Of a stretch of 26,835 nucleotides of DNA, positions 23,504 to 26,835 are shown one piece after another. Source of the DNA: Streptomyces sp. NRRL S-31 (GTDB lineage Bacteria > Actinomycetota > Actinomycetes > Streptomycetales > Streptomycetaceae); NCBI RefSeq assembly GCF_000718775.1, contig NZ_JOCB01000119.1, forward strand, positions 1 to 26,835, in the 5' to 3' direction. The position numbers and the translations under genes were made by a program. The notes under the pieces were generated by a model. It saw only the letters and a program-made list of their open reading frames with translations. It was not told the origin of the DNA and did not search any database. Within the stretch, counting starts at the first letter, position 1. Each line of letters begins with the position of its first letter.

Positions 23504-25097
23504 TCAGTTCTCCGATGCGTTCTTGAGAGTGCGGTAGGCGGCGACGAGGGCCGTGGTGGACGGGTCGAGACCGGGCACGTCCGCGCCTTCGGTGAGGGCG
23601 GGTTCGACGCGCTTGGCGAGGACCTTGCCCAGCTCCACGCCCCACTGGTCGAAGGAGTCGATGTTCCAGACCGCGCCCTGGACGAACACCTTGTGCGGGG
23701 TGGTCGCCGTGGAAGGTGCGGTGCGCGACCTGCTCCTCGGCGACGCCCTCCGCGCGGACCTCCTCGGCGGTCTTGCCGAAGGCGAGCGCCTGGGTCTGGG
23801 CGAAGAAGTTGGCCATCAGCAGGTCGTGCTGCGCCTTGAGTTCGTCGCTCAGCTCGCCCACGGGCCGGGCGAAGCCGATGAAGTCCGCCGGGATGACCTT
23901 GGTGCCCTGGTGGATCAACTGGTAGTAGGCGTGCTGGCCGTTGGTGCCGGGCGTGCCCCACACCACCGGGCCGGTCTGCCACTCGACCGGGGTGCCGTCG
24001 CGCTGCACCGACTTGCCGTTGGACTCCATGTCCAGCTGCTGGAGGTAGGCGGTGAACTTCGACAGGTAGTGCGAGTACGGCAGCACCGCGTGGGTCTGGG
24101 CGTCGAAGAAGTTGTCGTACCAGATGCCCAGCAGGCCCAGCAGCAGCGGCGCGTTGGCCTCGGCGGGCGCGGTGCGGAAGTGGTCGTCGACCAGCCGGAA
24201 CCCGTCGAGCATCTCGCGGAAGCGGTCCGGGCCGATGGCGATCATCAGGGAGAGGCCGATGGCGGAGTCGTAGGAGTAGCGTCCGCCGACCCAGTCCCAG
24301 AACTCGAACATGTTCTCCGGGTCGATGCCGAACCCGGTGACCTTCTCGGCGTTCGTGGACAGTGCCACGAAGTGCTTCGCGACCGCCTTCTCGTCGCCGT
24401 CGAACGCCTTCAGCAGCCAGGAGCGCGCCGAGGTGGCGTTGGTGATCGTCTCGATGGTGGTGAACGTCTTGGACGCGACGATGAACAGCGTCTCGGCCGG
24501 GTCCAGGTCGCGGGTGGCCTCGTGCAGGTCGGCGCCGTCCACGTTGGAGACGAACCGGAACGTCAACTCCCGCGCGGTGTAGGGGCGCAGGGCCTCGTAG
24601 GCCATGGCGGGGCCGAGGTCGGAGCCGCCGATGCCGATGTTGACCACGTTCCTGATGCGCTTGCCGGTGTGGCCGGTCCACTCGCCGGAGCGGACCCGGT
24701 CGGCGAAGCCGGCCATCTTGTCCAGCACGGCGTGCACCTGGGGTACGACGTTCTCGCCGTCGACCTCGATCACCGCGTCCCGGGCCGCGCGCAGCGCGGT
24801 GTGCAGCACGGACCGGTTCTCCGTGACGTTGATCCGCTCACCGCGGAACATGGCGTCCCGCAGCTCGGACACGCCGGTGGCGGCGGCGAGCCGCTGGAGC
24901 AGTGCCAGGGTCTCGTCGGTGATCAGCTGCTTGCTGTAGTCGATGTGCAGGTCGCCGACCCGTACGACGTACCGCTCGGCGCGCCCGGGGTCCGCGGCGA
25001 ACAGCTCGCGCAGGCGCGGCCGGCTCTGGGCGCGGTGCTCGGTCAGGGCCGTCCACTCGGGACGGTCGGTGAGCTTCACATACTCGGACTGGGCCAT
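23504..25097 (-). pseudogene. pgi: Glucose-6-phosphate isomerase gene broken by an internal deletion
   Basis: Pgi interconverts glucose 6-phosphate and fructose 6-phosphate. The 5' part (25097 to 23697, residues 1-467) is normal: [47 protein letters not shown], active-site Glu in LDMESNGK and His in [11 protein letters not shown]. It ends in FHGDHP. The 3' part (23695 to 23504, 63 aa) starts [20 protein letters not shown] with the active-site lysine in VELGK, but is in another frame. Homologues have about 22 residues between these points (consensus TxxI...LTP..LG.LIALYE), so about 65 bp appear deleted around 23696. The upstream frame reads 65 unrelated residues, then enters gnd in frame. It is a natural deletion or an assembly error. 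ATG 25097 follows opcA by 1 nt, with AAGGAG upstream. Actinomycetes often carry a second pgi. Confidence 0.9.
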
Positions 25098-25098
25098 C

Positions 25099-26025
25099 TC
25101 AGGCGTTCTCCTTGGCGGCCTCGCCCTTGAGGGCGATGGCGTACATCTCGTCGGCGTCGAGGCGGCGCAGCTCCTCGGCGATCAGTTCGGAGGTGGCGCG
25201 CACCTTCAGGGCGAGGGTGCGCGGCGGCTGCCCCGGCAGGGTCAGGGTCGCCAGCGGGCCCTCGGGCCGGTCCACGACGATCTCGCCGTTCGCGGTGCCG
25301 AGCCGTACGGCCGTGACGAACGGGCCGGCGCTGCGCACCCGGTCCACGCGGACGTTCAGGCGGGCCTCCAGCCAGCGGGACAGCAGCTCGGCGCTGGGGT
25401 TGTCGGCCTCGGCCTCGACGGCCGCCGACGTCACCTTCACCCGGGCCTGGTCCAGGGCGGCGGCCAGCATCGACCGCCACAGGGTCAGCCGGGTCCAGGC
25501 GAGGTCGGTGTCGCCGGGCGCGTAGCTGCGGGCGCGGGTGTCCAGCACCTCCAGCGGCCGGTCGACGGCGTAGAGGTCGGTGATCCGGCGCTGGGCGAGC
25601 GCGCCCAGCGGGTCCTTGGCCGGGTTCTCGGGGGCGTCCACCGGCCACCACACGACCACCGGGGCGTCCGGCAGCAGCAGCGGCAGGACCACCGAGTCGG
25701 CGTGGTCGGAGACGTCGCCGTAGGTGCGCAGCACGACGGTCTCGCCGGTGCCGGCCTCGGAGCCCACCCGCACCTCGGCGTCCAGCCGCGAGTGGGTGCG
25801 GTCGCGCAGCGTGCGGGCGTGCCGCTTGATGACGACCAGGGTCCGCGAGGGGTGCTCGCGCGAGGCGTCCTCGGCCGCCTTGATCGAGTCGTAGGCGTTC
25901 TCCTCGTCCGTGACGATGACCATCGTCAGGACCATGCCCACGGCCGGTGTACCGATGGCGCGGCGGCCCTGCACCAACGCCTTGTTGATCTTGCTTGCCG
26001 TGGTGTCGGTCAGGTCGATCTTCAT
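25099..26025 (-). CDS. opcA: Glucose-6-phosphate dehydrogenase assembly protein OpcA
   Basis: 308 aa. OpcA is needed for assembly or allosteric activation of glucose-6-phosphate dehydrogenase in cyanobacteria and actinomycetes, and is usually encoded next to zwf. Recognisable segments are [20 protein letters not shown] at the N-terminus, [53 protein letters not shown] and [20 protein letters not shown], which match the family layout. The ATG overlaps the zwf stop as ATGA, so translation is probably coupled. The stop is 1 nt before pgi. No enzymatic motif is expected; the protein is cytosolic. Confidence 0.94.
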   Translation of the reverse strand: MKIDLTDTTASKINKALVQGRRAIGTPAVGMVLTMVIVTDEENAYDSIKAAEDASREHPSRTLVVIKRHARTLRDRTHSRLDAEVRVGSEAGTGETVVLRTYGDVSDHADSVVLPLLLPDAPVVVWWPVDAPENPAKDPLGALAQRRITDLYAVDRPLEVLDTRARSYAPGDTDLAWTRLTLWRSMLAAALDQARVKVTSAAVEAEADNPSAELLSRWLEARLNVRVDRVRSAGPFVTAVRLGTANGEIVVDRPEGPLATLTLPGQPPRTLALKVRATSELIAEELRRLDADEMYAIALKGEAAKENA

Positions 26026-26835
26026 GGCCTGCGCCAGCTCCGTCCGTCTCGTGCGAGCATCTCGTCGGCTTCGTTCGGTCCCCAGCTGCCCGACGCGTAC
26101 TGCGCGGGCCTGCCGTGCGCCGCCCAGTACTCCTCGATCGGGTCGAGGATCTTCCAGGACTCCTCCACTTCCTGGTGACGGGGGAAGAGGTTGGCGTCAC
26201 CGAGCAGCACGTCCAGGATGAGCCGCTCGTACGCCTCCGGGCTCGACTCGGTGAACGACTCGCCGTAGGCGAAGTCCATCGACACGTCCCGGATCTCCAT
26301 CGAGGTGCCGGGCACCTTGGAGCCGAACCGCACGGTCATGCCCTCGTCCGGCTGGACCCGGATGACGATCGCGTTCTGGCCCAGCTCCTCGGTGGCGGTG
26401 GAGTCGAACGGCGAGTGCGGGGCCCGCTTGAAGACCACCGCGATCTCGGTCACCCGGCGGCCGAGCCGCTTGCCGGCGCGCAGGTAGAAGGGGACGCCCG
26501 CCCAGCGGCGGTTGTCGATGTCCAGCTTGATCGCGGCGAAGGTGTCGGTCTTCGACTTGGGGTCGATGCCGTCCTCCTCGAGGTAGCCGACGACCTTCTC
26601 GCCGCCCTGCCACCCGGCCGCGTACTGGCCGCGCACGGTGTGCTCGCCCAGGTTCTCCGGGAGGCGGACCGACTTCAGCACCTTCAGCTTCTCGGTGAGC
26701 AGCGCCTCCGCGTCGAACGCGATGGGCTCCTCCATGGCGGTGAGGGCCATCAGCTGGAGCAGGTGGTTCTGGATGACGTCGCGGGCGGCGCCGATGCCGT
26801 CGTAGTAGCCGGCCCGGCCGCCGATGCCGATGTCC
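26022..26835 (-). CDS. zwf: Glucose-6-phosphate 1-dehydrogenase, C-terminal part (gene continues past the window)
   Basis: Only the last 270 codons are in the window; the 5' end lies beyond base 26835. The enzyme oxidises glucose 6-phosphate to 6-phosphogluconolactone with NADP, the first step of the oxidative pentose phosphate route. The visible part begins within GGRAGYYDGIGAARDVIQNH, then LLQLMALTAMEEP, and continues RRWAGVPFYLRAGKRLGRRV, TEIAVVFK and GDANLFPRHQEVEESWKILD, all typical of the catalytic C-terminal domain. It is the first visible gene of the minus-strand operon and overlaps opcA by 4 nt. An in-frame ATG at 26750 is internal, since conserved sequence extends upstream of it. 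Confidence 0.94.
   Translation of the reverse strand, partial: DIGIGGRAGYYDGIGAARDVIQNHLLQLMALTAMEEPIAFDAEALLTEKLKVLKSVRLPENLGEHTVRGQYAAGWQGGEKVVGYLEEDGIDPKSKTDTFAAIKLDIDNRRWAGVPFYLRAGKRLGRRVTEIAVVFKRAPHSPFDSTATEELGQNAIVIRVQPDEGMTVRFGSKVPGTSMEIRDVSMDFAYGESFTESSPEAYERLILDVLLGDANLFPRHQEVEESWKILDPIEEYWAAHGRPAQYASGSWGPNEADEMLARDGRSWRRP

Noticed and set aside
23950..23980. Pgi has Thr in [10 protein letters not shown] where E. coli and human have Glu (WGEPGTNGQH), which looked like a lost catalytic residue.
   Set aside because: Counting back from the known human active-site Lys519 places the catalytic Glu358 in MESNGK and His389 in NGQH. Both are present, and the position of the Thr is variable in other bacterial Pgi proteins.
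22024..24681. A minus-strand frame of 885 codons that would join out-of-frame pgi and gnd sequence to the histidine phosphatase.
   Set aside because: Everything upstream of the phosphatase GTG at 22617 in this frame is the wrong frame of pgi and gnd; only the last 197 codons are real.

Overview
The window looks like a Streptomyces chromosome segment. GC content is very high with strong G/C bias at third codon positions, GTG and TTG starts are frequent, genes are coupled by 4-nt stop/start overlaps, and all gene families fit. From memory, the order GTP cyclohydrolase II, then gnd-pgi-opcA-zwf resembles the S. coelicolor SCO665x-SCO666x neighbourhood; I could not check this.

Layout. Bases 1-505 are a GC-rich spacer with a 43-47-bp tandem repeat and a short AT-rich promoter/operator patch. 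Bases 506-5070 are a sugar-uptake operon: lipoprotein binding protein, two ABC permeases and a GH1 beta-glucosidase. It has no ATPase gene, as expected if a shared MsiK-type ATPase is used. A strong terminator follows. Bases 5278-6589 are a coupled set of a 40-residue ORF, a lipoprotein and a membrane-anchored paralogue of it. Bases 6544-14298 are the most unusual part: a CDP-alcohol phosphatidyltransferase (minus), then a zinc-less MDR dehydrogenase, a PTPS-fold protein lacking its whole catalytic triad, a GT4 glycosyltransferase, a SAM methyltransferase and a UPF0104-type membrane protein (plus), then a creatininase-family hydrolase (minus) diverging by 38 bp from a GTP cyclohydrolase II homologue with Met in place of the family tyrosine (E. 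coli Tyr105). Bases 14371-17870 hold single genes: a beta-lactamase-fold hydrolase, a PPOX-class flavin/F420 enzyme, and a beta-hydroxyacid-dehydrogenase-like gene diverging from a TetR gene over two 18-bp palindromes. Bases 18395-21812 hold a coiled-coil protein of unknown function, a second TetR regulator and a beta-helix membrane protein. Bases 22024-26835 (minus) are the oxidative pentose phosphate operon zwf-opcA-pgi-gnd plus a histidine phosphatase. In it pgi is broken by an inferred deletion of about 65 bp, which puts its 5' part in frame with gnd.

How the parts may work together. The binding-protein operon imports and hydrolyses a beta-glucoside to glucose. The zwf-opcA-gnd genes oxidise glucose 6-phosphate to make NADPH and pentose phosphates. 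The central locus may divert GTP: the Met-type cyclohydrolase would stop at the formylamino-pyrimidine FAPy, the creatininase-family neighbour (the family of archaeal ArfB) could deformylate it, and the PTPS-fold, dehydrogenase, glycosyltransferase and methyltransferase proteins could elaborate the product, with membrane proteins for lipid linkage or export. Enzyme families are read from sequence; the pathway is inference.
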